A program made the translations under genes and the position numbers. DNA of 64,000 nt, taken from assembly GCA_963678675.1 (NCBI GenBank), contig OY783198.1, positions 15,038,876-15,102,875 of the forward strand. The letters are read 5' to 3'. The DNA is from Xiphydria camelus. Taxonomy: Eukaryota; Arthropoda; Insecta; Hymenoptera; Xiphydriidae. Position 1 is the stretch's first letter, and each line of letters begins with the position of its first letter. Below the pieces are notes generated by a model. The model was not told the DNA's origin. It did not search any database and saw nothing but the letters and a program-made list of their open reading frames with translations. Below are positions 34,170-44,999 of the stretch, piece after piece.

Positions 34170-36170
34170 ATGGATGCGGAAAAACTTGCGGCCGCTATCA
34201 TTTGTTACAAAATGTTACGTAAGAGGAAGCAAAAAAATAAAGTGAAAAGAGAGTGTTGGGTCAAACCTTGGATTCGACGTAGAGTAGAGTTAGGCGCGTG
34301 CTCTACACTCACAAGAGAGCTGCAGATCGAAGATGCGCAGCAATTTCGCAATTTCGTTCGTATGAATGCAGTGCAGGTTCAACATATAATAGAACTAGTT
34401 GGACCAGCAATTGTGAAAAGGAATACGAAAATGCGACAAGCTATTTCCGTCTACGAACGTGTAATGATCACGTTACGGTTTTTAGCGTCAGGTATTATTT
34501 TTAAAAAACAGGTGCCGTATCAGAATATAATTTACAAATGCTTATATTTTGTAGGCGACTCCTATAGCAGTCTACAATATTTATTTCGGATACCTGTTTG
34601 TACCATAGGCAGAATAGTAAAAGAAGTGTGCCCTGCAATTTACAGAGCCTTAAAGGACCGTTACATAAAGGTAAGTACAGAAGTGTTTTTTTTTTTTTTC
34701 GCAAATGGTTTTAATGGAATTTATTACGTAAGTATGTCGCACATGTCGAACTACTTCCTTATTCTGTGGGATATTCAACAAATGGTTCCAAAACTCCAGA
34801 GGATGCACATGTCGAACTACTTTCTTCTCCTGTGATTTGTATGACAAGTGGTTCCAAAACTCTGGGGGATGGCAATGGTGTCGATACGTTGGACGATACC
34901 GAAGCGTAATGCATCTCCTCTTCATCATAAATGCGAACGACAGATTTCCGAATTTCACTCTTTAGTCGTCTTTTATAAAAATCAGTTCGCAAACTCCGTA
35001 ATTCCATTGCGACATACTGTCCAAAACGGTCGTTGTCATCCAGTGGCTTCTGAAGCGTCGCTAAGGCACTTTTGAAAAGTTTATCATCAGTATCAGATGC
35101 GTCATTATTGTTTCGTTTCCGTTTATTTTTTGGCATTTGGTCCTTTCTTTTTTCCTCTCCATTTCGCTCATGTCCTTCGACGTCAGATGACACTGCCTCT
35201 GATGATACCTGCTCTTCAGATTGTGAATTAACCTAGAAGAATAAAAAACTACAATCAAATCTTTATTGTCAATATTTGTACCTCTTATATATAGATCGAT
35301 AGCTAGGTAAGCAATTGTAAAACGATTTTGTGTTTTTTTCAGTTTCCGAACAACACAAATCAGTGGCTAAGCCTCGCAGATGAATTTGACAAGCGTTGGC
35401 ATTTTCCTCACTGTCTCGGGGCGATTGACGGTAAACACGTGGTTATGCAAGCTCCAAAAAACAGCGGAAGCCACTATTTTAATTATAAAGGCACCTACAG
35501 CATTGTCTTGTTGGCCGTCGCAGACCCACAATACAAGTTTACTTATATTGACGTTGGATGTAATGGAAGAATCTCAGACGGAGGGGTTTTTCAAAATTGT
35601 TCACTAAGTGATGGACTGGAACAGGGAACTCTACATTTACCTTTTCCAGCACCTCTACCTAACAGAAACATTGCTGTGCCATATTGTTTTGTTGCTGACG
35701 ATGCATTCGCTATGAAGTCATATATACTGAAACCATATCCATTTCATGGCCAACCTGCACCTAACCGTATATTTAACTATAGACTATCCAGAGCTCGTCG
35801 TATAGTGGAGAATGTCTTTGGTATTATTGCAAACAAATTTCGAGTTCTCCGCAAACCAATCGCCCTCGAGCCTGACAGGGTGGTGAATATTGTTTTGGCA
35901 ATTTGTGCACTTCACAATTATTTATTAACCGATAATAAATCAAGAGCAAATTATTTGCACCAAGGACTGCTTGACTTAGAGCATGAACAAACTCATGAAC
36001 TTATCCCAGGAAGTTGGAGGGATGAAGCAATGCCAATTAATTCATTATTGCCATTACAAAGAGGCACGCGACAAAATTATACAATTTCCCAGAAACAAGT
36101 TAGAGACGAATTTAAAGAATATTTTATGACCCCCGCTGGTGAAGTTCCCTGGCAATATAGACATATATAA
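34170..36170 (+). CDS. PIF/Harbinger transposase 2 (HARBI1-like), apparently intact, 421 aa
   Basis: Exons are 34170-34491, 34555-34670 and 35343-36170. Introns are GT..AG (63 nt and 672 nt) and the joins keep frame: LRFLASG/DSYSS and RYIK/FPNNTNQW. The N-terminus is basic (MDAEKLAAAIICYKMLRKRK), followed by a helix-turn-helix region and the DDE_4 core. D lies in CLGAIDGKHV, D in FVADDAFAMKSY and E in RRIVENVFGI, with IALEPDRVVNIVLAICALHN near the end. The total of 1266 nt is in the normal range for the family. Role: DNA endonuclease that cuts its own TIRs and inserts at TWA. Exon 3 lies within an intron of the opposite-strand MADF gene. Confidence 0.88.
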
Positions 36171-37034
36171 GTATTATCATAAGGTTCGTTCCAACTAACA
36201 CGAGAACTGGTTCTGAACTCGACGGAGTGTGCGCAGTCTGATCTAGCCGTCCCAAAAGTCAGACTGCGCACACTCCGTCGAGTTCAGAACCAGTTCTCGT
36301 GTTAGTTGGAACGAACCTATAATATTCATAAACACAGTCTTTGAAATGGATATGGTTTCTGTTAAAAAATCACAATTTAAATATTTTTATAGGTTATGAG
36401 ATATGCACAACCGATTACCGGAAAACTTTTCTTAAATTGTCCAAAACGAACAAAAATCCCATTTATTTAAACCGTTTTTGACCACTCAGTATATATAATT
36501 AGGTATGTAGCTCGTAGATATATGTATTAGTATATAAATACGAACATTAAAATTTAAACTAAATCAGGACCTATGCTTTACTCATTTCACTCACCTCAAC
36601 TGATTCTGTTGTTTGGGAAAACGATTGCGTTGACATAGATGATTGTGATTGATTTGCTGTCAAAGCCGGTAACAAAAACTTTAGAGCTGAGAAATAAGGC
36701 CAGTTGCTAACATAAATTTCGTCGGTGCCGGCTCCACTTTTCTTCTTTTTCATTTTTTTTATTTCTTGTGACATCTAGAATATTAATTAAACTTTTATGC
36801 TTTTTGCGATATAAGATCACTCCGTTTACTTACTTGATTTCTCAAATTGTGCAACTTTCTTTGCACCTCCTCAAAAGTACAACGGAATTCAGCTGCAACG
36901 TCTTGCAATATTCCCTGTTTTTTTTCGCGATTACGATACTCTACACATTTTGTATCCCATAGTATGGGATTCTCTTCATAAATACTAATTAATTTAATCA
37001 CATCCTCTTTTAACCATTCTTTCTTCCCTGCCAT
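34759..37034 (-). CDS. MADF-BESS-type DNA-binding protein of Harbinger 2, 284 aa
   Basis: Minus-strand exons are 37034-36834, 36774-36595 and 35232-34759, with donors GTAAGT and GTGAGT and acceptors TTCTAG. All joins are in phase. Start ATG 37034 (MAGKKEWLKEDV). The MADF domain is LISIYEENPILWDTKCVEYR ... VQRKLHNLRNQ, then KKKKSGAGTDEIYVSNWPYF. A C-terminal BESS-like segment DDNDRFGQYVAMELRSLR and a basic helix follow. The last exon ends in two near-identical copies of a ~70-bp segment (VLEPLV/VLEPFV). MADF proteins recruit the Harbinger transposase to DNA. No stop or frameshift is visible, so it is likely functional with the neighbouring transposase. Confidence 0.85.
36182..36318. repeat. 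137-bp near-perfect hairpin in Harbinger 2
   Basis: AGGTTCGTTCCAACTAACAC and its complement form ~60-bp arms around a short loop. It sits between the transposase stop (36170) and MADF exon 2, inside the MADF intron, and is probably a small MITE. Confidence 0.85.
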
Positions 37035-39410
37035 TTCTGCGGCGAGAACTCTCACAATACGAAAGCCGTTCGAATTGTGACAGTTGCTGTCTAACCTAAA
37101 AAAATCGCTTTGTCCACTTGCGAGTAACTCTCGGCTTGTTCGCTGTCTGAGAGTTTGTCAGTGCTGTCGGATAGTAGCTGGCGGAACTGTGTCCACCTGC
37201 GAGAAATACTCTCGAGAGCGGCTCCCGAGAGTTTTTCTCTCAAATGGACACCTACCATAAGAAATTGCCGGAATCTCTCGCGTCAGAATACCGAAATCGA
37301 AAATGAAGCCAGAACAGATTATCAGGTACTTATCACTACATTTAATTTCAGTAAACGAAATTCCTGAATTAATTATACCTATTTTGTATTTGTATTTAAA
37401 TTCTAAAAGATTTTAATATATACTTTTTTGCTTCAATTTATTCATTTTTTGTTGAAGGATAGATAATTTATATATCTTGTGATTTATACTGTCACGAATG
37501 TTTTGCAATGTAAATATATATATTTCGCAGCATCAAGAAATTGATGATATTGACCCTGAAGCTTCGACTGACGATGAAGTGGAAAAAGCCTTTAGCCCAA
37601 CGAGTCCTGCACCGTATGAAGAGGATAAAGAAGTAATTTTTGAAGCAATAGACGCAATGAACAAAGGTCTGATTTTGATCGGTACTTCACCTATTAAAAC
37701 GGCACTCATTTCTCGGAAGCGCTATTCTTCTGAAAAAGTTAAAAAAATTTCCGAGCCGATGTCTCAAAAAATATTTGACGGTGCTAGTAATGTGAATGAT
37801 GTTAGTGTAGAGGAGAGTGATGGGAATAATGTTCTGCAAATTTTGAAAGACACATTCGATACTACTGAAGAACGTGAAACAAAAATTAGAATTTTAACTA
37901 TTTTCAAAGACTGGTCTTTTAGAGAAATCGCAGAACATTTTCCTGCCGCCACAACTCACATGATCACTGTAGCAAAAAAAACTGCGAATGAAATAGGTAT
38001 TTTATGTACACCTTCTCCTAAAAGCCATCCGTGCTTAGAAAAACATGTAATCGATTCAGTCATTAGTTTTTATGAGCTTGATGACAATAGCCGAATGATG
38101 CCAGGTAAAAAGGATTTCGTTTCTGTGAAGAAAAATGGCCAACGCATTCATGTACAGAAAAGATTACTGTTATTAAATTTGAGAGAAATTGATCAATTAT
38201 ACACTGAAAAATTTCCTGAATTGAAGTGTAGTTTTTCAAAATTTGCATCTTTGCGCCCGAAATATTGCGTGTTAGCAGGTGCAAGTGGTACACATTCTGT
38301 ATGTGTTTGTGGTATTCATGAAAATGTAAAATTATTACTTGAAGGGCCTAATATAAAACACCTCACAGCTGAAACCCTGTGAATCCTATAAAAACTTATC
38401 ACGATTGCTTGAAAAGGATGATTTGCTCTGACGCGGAATCCGATTGCTACTTTAGAAAGTGTACTGTATGTCCCAGTGCACAAAATGTTATTGATGAATT
38501 GGAAAGCATTTTTAATCAAAATGATATTGAAGAAATCACTTACAGACAGTGGACAAATGTTGACAGAGCATCTTTGCAAATTTTAATATCCCCAGTAGAT
38601 GAATACTTGGACAAATTAAAGATCGGTTTAGAAAAATTGCTTCTTCATTCATTTCTCGTCAAAAAGCAAAATCTTTTTGTTAGTACTAAAAAGGAAGAAC
38701 TTGTTGAAGGTGAATGTATTGTTTTGTGTGATTTTTCTGAAAATTACGCTTTTGTTATTCAAGATTCAGTGCAAGACATTCACTGGAATAATAATCAAGC
38801 CACAGTTCACCCATTTGCCATCTACTACAAGCATAATTTCGAAGTAAAAATGAAAAGTTTTGTAATAATTTCAGACTGCTTGCACCACAATACAGTGGCA
38901 GTTTACGTGTTCCAAAAACATTTGATAAATTTTTTGAAAACAAACTTGAGTAAAGTCAACAAACTTATTTATTTTTCTGATGGAGCGAGTGCTCAATATA
39001 AGAATAGAAAAAATTTTGCCAATCTCATTCATCATGAACAAGACTTTGGCATAGCAGCAGAGTGGCACTTCTTTCCAACGTCCCACGGCAAAGGTGCATG
39101 CGACGGCTTAGGAGGGACATTGAAAAGGTTAGCTGCCAGAACAAGCCTCCAAAGAGTGGGAAATCCAATTCAAACTCCAAAAGAGTTATTCCAGTGGGCA
39201 ACTGGAGCTCTTCCTAATATTTCATTAGAATTTGTCAAAAGTAAAGACTATGACGAAGAAGAAAAGAAATTACAAACAAGATTTCAAAAAGCTGTAACAG
39301 TGAAAGGAACGTTGTCATACCATTGCGTCATACCTATCACACAAAAAAAAGCAAAAGCAAAACATTTTTCTTCACAGGAACATTTCACTGAAGTGACAAT
39401 CATAAAATAA

Positions 39411-39950
39411 TTATGTACTATTGTACATTCTGTCAAGTATTACATGAACGTATAGTATTCTTGTACAACATTCTAGCGAAAGAAGGAACTTATGACGTTG
39501 TGTGACGGGGTATCGTAATTAATATCGTTTCTTCAATAATCGTTCGGTCTTTGAATTCAAATGGCACTATTGAATTTTCAATCAGTAGAGTCTTACTATT
39601 ATATATAGTTTTAGAAATAAGTTATCTCTCGCGATACAGGATTTATAGGATTTATTCGCCTAGATTTCATTGTATTTATATTAATGGTGTGTACTTCGTT
39701 TGTATAAAATACTATTGTACAGGCATGAAACAGTGGAATGAACGTATACTTTTTGAAGTTAGCCTTTTTACGTTTTCAGGTTGAATCGCATGGGAACGTT
39801 CAGTAAAATTTAATCAATTGCTGAACACATGTTTATACCCAACACATATACTTGACTAATTTTTTTTATTAGTTAAAACACCCATAAATCATGATTTCGA
39901 AAGACAAAATTTACGCCAACATGACAGTCACTCTAATAAAACTTTATGTG
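39411..39950. other. 3' flank of the Sola-like gene
   Basis: AT-rich, no gene. It lies between the transposase stop and the DDE_1 insertion; transcription of the Sola-like gene probably ended here. Confidence 0.5.
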
Positions 39951-40462
39951 CTCACAAGGAAACGTTTCGAGGCCGCCGCTTCCGATCTTGATGAAAATTC
40001 GTAAATTTAAAGTTTATCGAAAAATAAGAGACCCCTATTTTTTTATAGCGGCCCAATTTTGGTTTAAGGGGGTGAAATGGACCCCTGAATTTTCACCCCC
40101 TTCGAGCTATCTCCGAAACGAAGCGAGATAGATGAAAACTTTCAATGTACGTTTTGTTTGGTTTTTTTAGTATAATAAAATCCCCTAAACAGATTTTGAA
40201 AAAAAGCATTATTTTTCAAAAAAAAATTTTTTTATCTAATTTTTCGAAATTTCGGTTTAGTCATGTGGACAAAAATTTAGGAAATTTTATTACAAATTCA
40301 ACCATGTATGACATGATATATTTCCCTCCTACAGTTTTGCAAATTTCTAACTTTTATGTCTGATAATGAGCGGGCTACCAATGGCAGTGACGGGATAGGT
40401 CGGGGGTTATTACTTCTATGTATTTTAATGCCACTTTTCTTTTATTTAATAAAGTTCAACTT

Positions 40463-40813
40463 CTATGGCTCATAATTATGACAATAATGGTATTCCGTGA
40501 AAAAATGTTTTATACAAAGTTGTTTCTTACACCAAGCACACGTAATAACGGCAATATCGCCACATATGTGGCATCGTGGTTCCGAGTCCTGTGCAAAACA
40601 AAATTCTACAGGATGTTCAAATTCAGGAGGTCTCCTGAATATATATCCACTCTTGAACCACGAATATTTAATAAAGTTAGTAAACCGTGGTGAAGAAAAC
40701 TGATTATGAGTAAGAGATTGAAGTTTTAAAATATTATCTCTCGAATGAAGGTTAATATCGTAATTGAAAAGAGTTACAATATCTAAAAACCTCCTTACAA
40801 AATTCTTCCACAT
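40463..40813 (-). pseudogene. Inverted duplicate of the transposase C-terminus
   Basis: It encodes MWKNFVRRFLDIVTLFNYDI to the final HNYEP, nearly identical to the C-terminus of the gene at 41594-43207 (for example L for S after RRF and I for M before KHF). It has no promoter-proximal part of its own and exists because the inverted repeat extends into the gene. Confidence 0.9.
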
Positions 40814-40977
40814 TCGAAAGCCGTATACGTCTAGCGGAATATTATCAAAATAAAATGGACAAAAATTGTTCAGAAATCTTATTAATAAATCCGACCGTTA
40901 ATTTATTTATATTATTTTCTGTTTGTGTGTAAGTAACTAATAATTCACTCACAGGTTAGATAAAATTGTCTGAATTT

Positions 40978-41202
40978 TTATAGTTTTTTGTTGGAATCAT
41001 TTTTTTCTTTACTTTTCTTCTTCGCGTACTGTTTCCTCCAGTACTCCTCACATTCTTGCAGCTCTCGTTCTACTTCGGCCATGGATGGTCCTGTTGTGCG
41101 GAATGTCAGATCCAGCGATTTCCCGGGAGACGGCAATGGTATGTGCCCATTTTTAAGATCCTCCACGATCTTCTCAAAAGTCGGTAACTCGTTTGAACCC
41201 AT
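40978..41202 (-). CDS. Small unrecognised protein, 74 aa, inside the DDE_1 element
   Basis: ATG 41202 (MGSNELPTFEKIVEDLKNGH) to a TAA-type stop at 40978. The frame stays open upstream for ~35 further codons without an ATG (IYRAEKQRASVSLAASIIQV), so it may be a 3' exon. Features: a short helix motif TFEKIVEDLKNG, a Pro/Ser segment IPLPSPGKS, then an acidic-to-basic amphipathic helix ending AKKKSKEKNDSNKK. It does not resemble transposase sequence and runs opposite to the transposase. It may be a captured host exon or part of a host gene. Function unknown. Confidence 0.4.
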   Translation of the reverse strand: MGSNELPTFEKIVEDLKNGHIPLPSPGKSLDLTFRTTGPSMAEVERELQECEEYWRKQYAKKKSKEKNDSNKKL

Positions 41203-41593
41203 CACTTGAATGATAGACGCAGCCAATGAAACTGAAGCTCTTTGCTTCTCGGCCCTGTATATATGCTCCTCGAAAATGCCGTAAACAACATTCCTGTTAT
41301 TTGTAGGGTTGCCTTATATGGCCCCGGTGATGCGAAAGAGGGAGTTTAGTTCTTTGGACAAGCTTTATTATTAGTTGGCTCTGTGCCCATGTAAAAATAT
41401 TTTCGTACGCGCTCTCGAGTTTCGTACGCGGACTCCGAGGATGATGGCCCCTTTTTGGGAAGTTGGACCTCCCACCCTCTCCAGTCTGTTTCGTTCTTGT
41501 GAGGCGACTTCATTATATATAAGGAAGCGAAAGAGAAAGCTTTTTAGTCTGAATATTCAGTTTCTATGGTGCACAGCAGTTCATATTATTATT

Positions 41594-43207
41594 ATGGCAA
41601 TTATAAATCCGATCAATGTGTTAACTTTATTGGTGGCCGTTTTCAGTGTACCAAATGGAAGAGAAACTCCAATGAATAGTGCAGAAGTGCAATTGAAAGA
41701 TTTATTACAAAATATTATTATACGTAGCATGGAGGATTCATCATTTCGAGTCGAACATGAAAATAAATTGGAATTGGAAGATTCAATCGAGGATAGTGAA
41801 ATGCACGCTGTTAATACTGACTGGCTGGAATCGGATGTCGAGGATGTTCCTCACGTAGAAACCTCTATACCTCCAGAACCATATCCCTGTACACCCGATG
41901 AAGAAGCGGTTAGCTTTGAATATAAACAAAGTGCCATAGATTACTGGAACAGTGGGAAGAAAAGACGTCGAACCGTAGCAGCAGTTCAACATCAGTTTAA
42001 AAAAGTGAAATCTGATAGACAATTACGAAGATGGGCTGCGCAAGTAGGACAGGGGGGTACTCAAAATGATAAATTAATACGCATAGCGAAATATACTTTT
42101 GATAAATTTGTAGAAGCTAGTAGATCGAAAATAATAGTACATGATGTAGACCTTAAACGATGGGCTTTACAAGCAAAAGAAGTAGAGAATCTTCCAACCT
42201 TCAAAGCAAGTCAAACATGGTTGAGGTCATTCAAGAAAGCATATAGAATTGTCTCTCGAAAGATCACAAAGTTTGTAACGAGAAAAAACGTTGAGGGTGA
42301 GGAAAGTTTGAAAGTACGAAGCCATGCCTTCGTAGAACAAGTGAAGCCACTCATTACACAATATGGACCACAAAATGTATTTAACTCTGATCAGAGTGGA
42401 TTTAATTTAGAAATACATTCTGGCCGAACTTTAGCTACATCGGGGCAAAAAAAAATTGAAGCTGTGGTACAATCAATATCTTCTACAACCCACAGCTATA
42501 CTATACAACCCACCATATCTACTGATGGAAAACTACTGTCGCCTCTTTATGTGGTATTAAAAGAGGCTAGTGGGCAATTGGGAGAACGAGTGCAACAAAC
42601 CGTGTTTAGGCCGCCAAATGTATACTTCATGGCTTCCAAATCTGGGAAACTTACAACCGATCTCATGAAAACATGGCTGCAAGAAGTTTACTTCCCTAAC
42701 ACTGGATCTACAAGCGTCTTACTGCTGGACTCTTGGAGTGGACAATGTGAGCGAAGTGTTCGAGAAGCTACACCAGAAGACAAGACAATAATATTAATGA
42801 CGATTCAACAAGGCACCACCGGACTGATTCAACCGCTAGACGTATACGGATTTCGAATGTGGAAGAATTTTGTAAGGAGGTTTTCAGATATTGTAACTCT
42901 TTTCAATTACGATATTAACCTTCATTCGAGAGATAATATTTTAAAACTTCAATCTCTTACTCATAATCAGTTTTCTTCACCACGGTTTACTAACTTTATT
43001 AAATATTCGTGGTTCAAGAGTGGATATATATTCAGGAGACCTCCTGAATTTGAACATCCTGTAGAATTTTGTTTTGCACAGGACTCGGAACCACGATGCC
43101 ACATATGTGGCGATATTGCCGTTATTACGTGTGCTTGGTGTAAGAAACAACTTTGTATGAAACATTTTTTCACGGAATACCATTATTGTCATAATTATGA
43201 GCCATAG
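41594..43207 (+). CDS. DDE_1 (pogo/Tigger-like) transposase with C-terminal Cys/His finger, 537 aa
   Basis: The open frame runs unbroken to TAG at 43205-43207. ATG 41594 (MAIINPINVLTLL) is a reasonable start; ATG 41672 (MNSAEVQLKDLL) is possible. A CENP-B/Tigger-style helix-turn-helix entry is seen at AIDYWNSGKKRRRTVAAVQH. The catalytic core has FNSDQSGFNLEIHSGRTL, VLLLDSWSGQ and TGLIQPLDVYGFRMWKNFVR. A C-terminal zinc-binding module follows, CHICGDIAVITCAWCKKQLC plus HFFTEYHYC. Role: cut-and-paste transposase. Intact frame and near-identical TIRs suggest recent activity. The last 375 bp of the gene lie inside the right inverted repeat. Confidence 0.82.
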   Translation: MAIINPINVLTLLVAVFSVPNGRETPMNSAEVQLKDLLQNIIIRSMEDSSFRVEHENKLELEDSIEDSEMHAVNTDWLESDVEDVPHVETSIPPEPYPCTPDEEAVSFEYKQSAIDYWNSGKKRRRTVAAVQHQFKKVKSDRQLRRWAAQVGQGGTQNDKLIRIAKYTFDKFVEASRSKIIVHDVDLKRWALQAKEVENLPTFKASQTWLRSFKKAYRIVSRKITKFVTRKNVEGEESLKVRSHAFVEQVKPLITQYGPQNVFNSDQSGFNLEIHSGRTLATSGQKKIEAVVQSISSTTHSYTIQPTISTDGKLLSPLYVVLKEASGQLGERVQQTVFRPPNVYFMASKSGKLTTDLMKTWLQEVYFPNTGSTSVLLLDSWSGQCERSVREATPEDKTIILMTIQQGTTGLIQPLDVYGFRMWKNFVRRFSDIVTLFNYDINLHSRDNILKLQSLTHNQFSSPRFTNFIKYSWFKSGYIFRRPPEFEHPVEFCFAQDSEPRCHICGDIAVITCAWCKKQLCMKHFFTEYHYCHNYEP

Positions 43208-43724
43208 AAGTTGAACTTTATTAAATAAAAGAAAAGTGGCATTAAAATACATAGAAGTAATAACCCCCGACCTATCCCGTCACTGCCATTGGTAGCCCGC
43301 TCATTATCAGACATAAAAGTTAGAAATTTGCAAAACTGTAGGAGGGAAATATATCATGTCATACATGGTTGAATTTGTAATAAAATTTCCTAAATTTTTG
43401 TCCACATGACTAAACCGAAATTTCGAAAAATTAGATCAAAAATTTTTTTTTTTTGAAAAATAATGCTTTTTTTCAAAATCTGTTTAGGGGATTTTATTAT
43501 ACTAAAAAAACCAAACAAAACGTACATTGAAAGTTTTCATCTATCTCGCTTCGTTTCGGAGATAGCTCGAAGGGGGTGAAAATTCAGGGGTCCATTTCAC
43601 CCCCTTAAACCAAAATTGGGCCGCTATAAAAAAATAGGGGTCTCTTATTTTTCGATAAACTTTAAATTTACGAAGTCTCATCAAGATCGGAAGCGGCGGC
43701 CTCGAAACGTTTCCTTGTCAGTAC

Positions 43725-44222
43725 TTGAGCGCGCTGCCCGCGCAACGTGAAGCGCAGTTGAAATTATTTTCTCACTCTTAAATTAGTAACGGTCCCATCT
43801 TTCTGAAAGAATTCTTTTGTAGCTAAAAACATTACGAATACGATAGTAATTTTTTCAATCGATTTCGTTGTGGTTAACATTATGATAATATTATTTAAAC
43901 AATTAAATTGTTATTATTTCCAAGGTACTCAAGTTGGAGAAGTACAATATTCACGTGACTGAAAGCTGATATTACTACCTTTTAAATGAAAAAAAAATCA
44001 ACGATATCATTAATAGAACCAGAGATAATGCATTTTACATGTAACACAGAATTGGATGAAGCACTGAAATTCACAATGGTCATATTTTCGAGAAAAAATT
44101 TGTTTGAACAAAAACCTCGTATACGTGTCTGTTTATTTTCAGTATAGACTTTAAAAAAAAATTTTGGGTCCAATCAAAATTGTCAAGTCAAAAAAGGTGT
44201 ACGATTTGTAAAAGAATGTCCC
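43725..44222. repeat. Right TIR of the Sola-like element
   Basis: Uninterrupted inverted counterpart of 28896-29350 plus 33318-33369. It shows the empty site of Harbinger 1 at about 43782 (CTCACTCTTAAATTAG). It ends GAATGTCCC and is followed by ATAT. Confidence 0.88.
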
Positions 44223-44832
44223 ATATGGTGTTACGTACGTTCATACGTATGCCGCAAACCGATTAATTTAAGGCTTTCAGACTTTCGCGACCGTTGTCGC
44301 TATATAGAGTTATGAGTATTCTTATGATATTCGTGTATTAACATGTAGTCAAAAACTTCTTCATTTTAGTTAGCAGACAATAGTTTTTATGCGTGGATTT
44401 TACGTTCCTTATTATCACGCGTATACAATTCGGATATGTGTGATACAGGGGTATAATGTATCGTTAAATATAGGTACGTATATAGTTAATATACGTACAC
44501 ATTTTACGCGCATCGGTACAAATGTACACGTAAAGAAAAAATCGAAAAAAATTACTGTGCTTCACACTGTAATCGTAGTGCAAGCGGCACTTTCCGGGAT
44601 TTTTCTTGCGGGTTCATGATCAGTTTGAAAAACTTTAACAAAAAACATATATTGTACGTATATCGAATAAGTATAATATACGTATCCAAAAACGTCTTCA
44701 TTTTAGTTATCGAAGAACCGTTTTTATACTTACATTTTACGCGTTCCTTATTACCGCGCGTATAAAATATGGATAACAAACACGAGTTGGAAAGTATCGT
44801 TAAATAAACGTATAGTTAATACCTATACATTT

Positions 44833-44878
44833 TGCTAGGTAACAGGAACATTTAACTGGCGATTGATAAATCGGCCCT
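44833..44878. repeat. Harbinger-1-like terminal fragment
   Basis: CATTTAACTGGCGATTGATA followed by AATCGGCCCTAA resembles the complement of the Harbinger 1 end (GGGCCGATTTTTCAATGCGC then AGTTAA). A solo end is the simplest reading. Confidence 0.45.
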
Positions 44879-44999
44879 AAGTGCGATGATCGAAAGAGAG
44901 AATGCTTCGCTCGAGCTACCCGAGCCGTCCTTCCGCCCGGCTCGTCCCTTATTTCCAGCCGGTCACCGCGCGTTCTCAGGTAGCGTCGGTGTCCTGTTA

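Larger units (their letters stand above)
33740..37257. mobile_element. PIF/Harbinger transposon 2 (3.5 kb), structurally intact
   Basis: The TIRs AGGTAGGTGTCCATTTGAGAG-type (left) and CTCTCAAATGGACACCTACC (right) are flanked by TAA (33737-33739, 37258-37260), one copy of which restores the interrupted exon of the host element. Subterminal GAGAGT/ACTCTC words are repeated many times at both ends, as transposase-binding arrays often are. Both genes inside have open frames across plausible introns. It looks potentially autonomous. Confidence 0.92.
33543..39410 (+). pseudogene. Sola-like transposase gene, interrupted by a Harbinger
   Basis: Exon 1 starts at ATG 33543 (MSVPPLSSVLQKIRKDRCFN), is split at 33739 by Harbinger 2, resumes at 37258/37261 (RKKLPESLASEYRN) and ends 37325 at CAG/GTACTT. 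Exon 2 (37531-39410) begins HQEIDDIDPEAS. Conserved blocks are SFREIAEHFPAATTH, MPGKKDFVSV, KFASLRPKYCVLAGASGTHS, CDFSENYAFVIQDS, YFSDGASAQYKNRKNF and SHGKGACDGLGGTLKRLA. The last three carry the acidic residues expected of an RNase H-fold DDE transposase. Frameshifts lie near 37300 and 38378 (stop at 38380). It belongs to a family widespread in arthropod genomes; the Sola assignment is tentative. Dead because of the insertion and frameshifts. Confidence 0.72.
39951..43721 (+). mobile_element. DDE_1/pogo-like DNA transposon with ~0.89-kb inverted repeats
   Basis: The left arm 39951-40841 and right arm 42833-43721 are near-identical reverse complements. Outer ends read CTCACAAGGAAACGTTTCGA and the mirror (CTG in place of CTC). 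Flanks are TG on the left and TA on the right, so a TA duplication with one change is possible. The inner boundary is CCGCTAGACGTATACG. The right arm includes the last ~375 bp of the transposase gene, so the left arm carries an inverted copy of the coding 3' end. It is inserted near the right TIR of the Sola-like element. Confidence 0.85.
28896..44222 (+). mobile_element. Sola-like DNA transposon, expanded to 15.3 kb by three nested transposons
   Basis: The left TIR (28896-29350 continuing at 33318-33369) matches the right TIR (43725-44222) in inverted orientation. Ends read GGGACATTC...GAATGTCCC and both sides have ATAT (28892-28895, 44223-44226), a 4-bp duplication. Removing the Harbinger in the TIR, the Harbinger in exon 1 and the DDE_1 element near the right end leaves about 4.1 kb with one spliced gene (33543-39410). 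The 4-bp duplication and the protein pattern fit the Sola superfamily as I remember it; the superfamily name is tentative, the nesting is direct observation. Confidence 0.75.
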
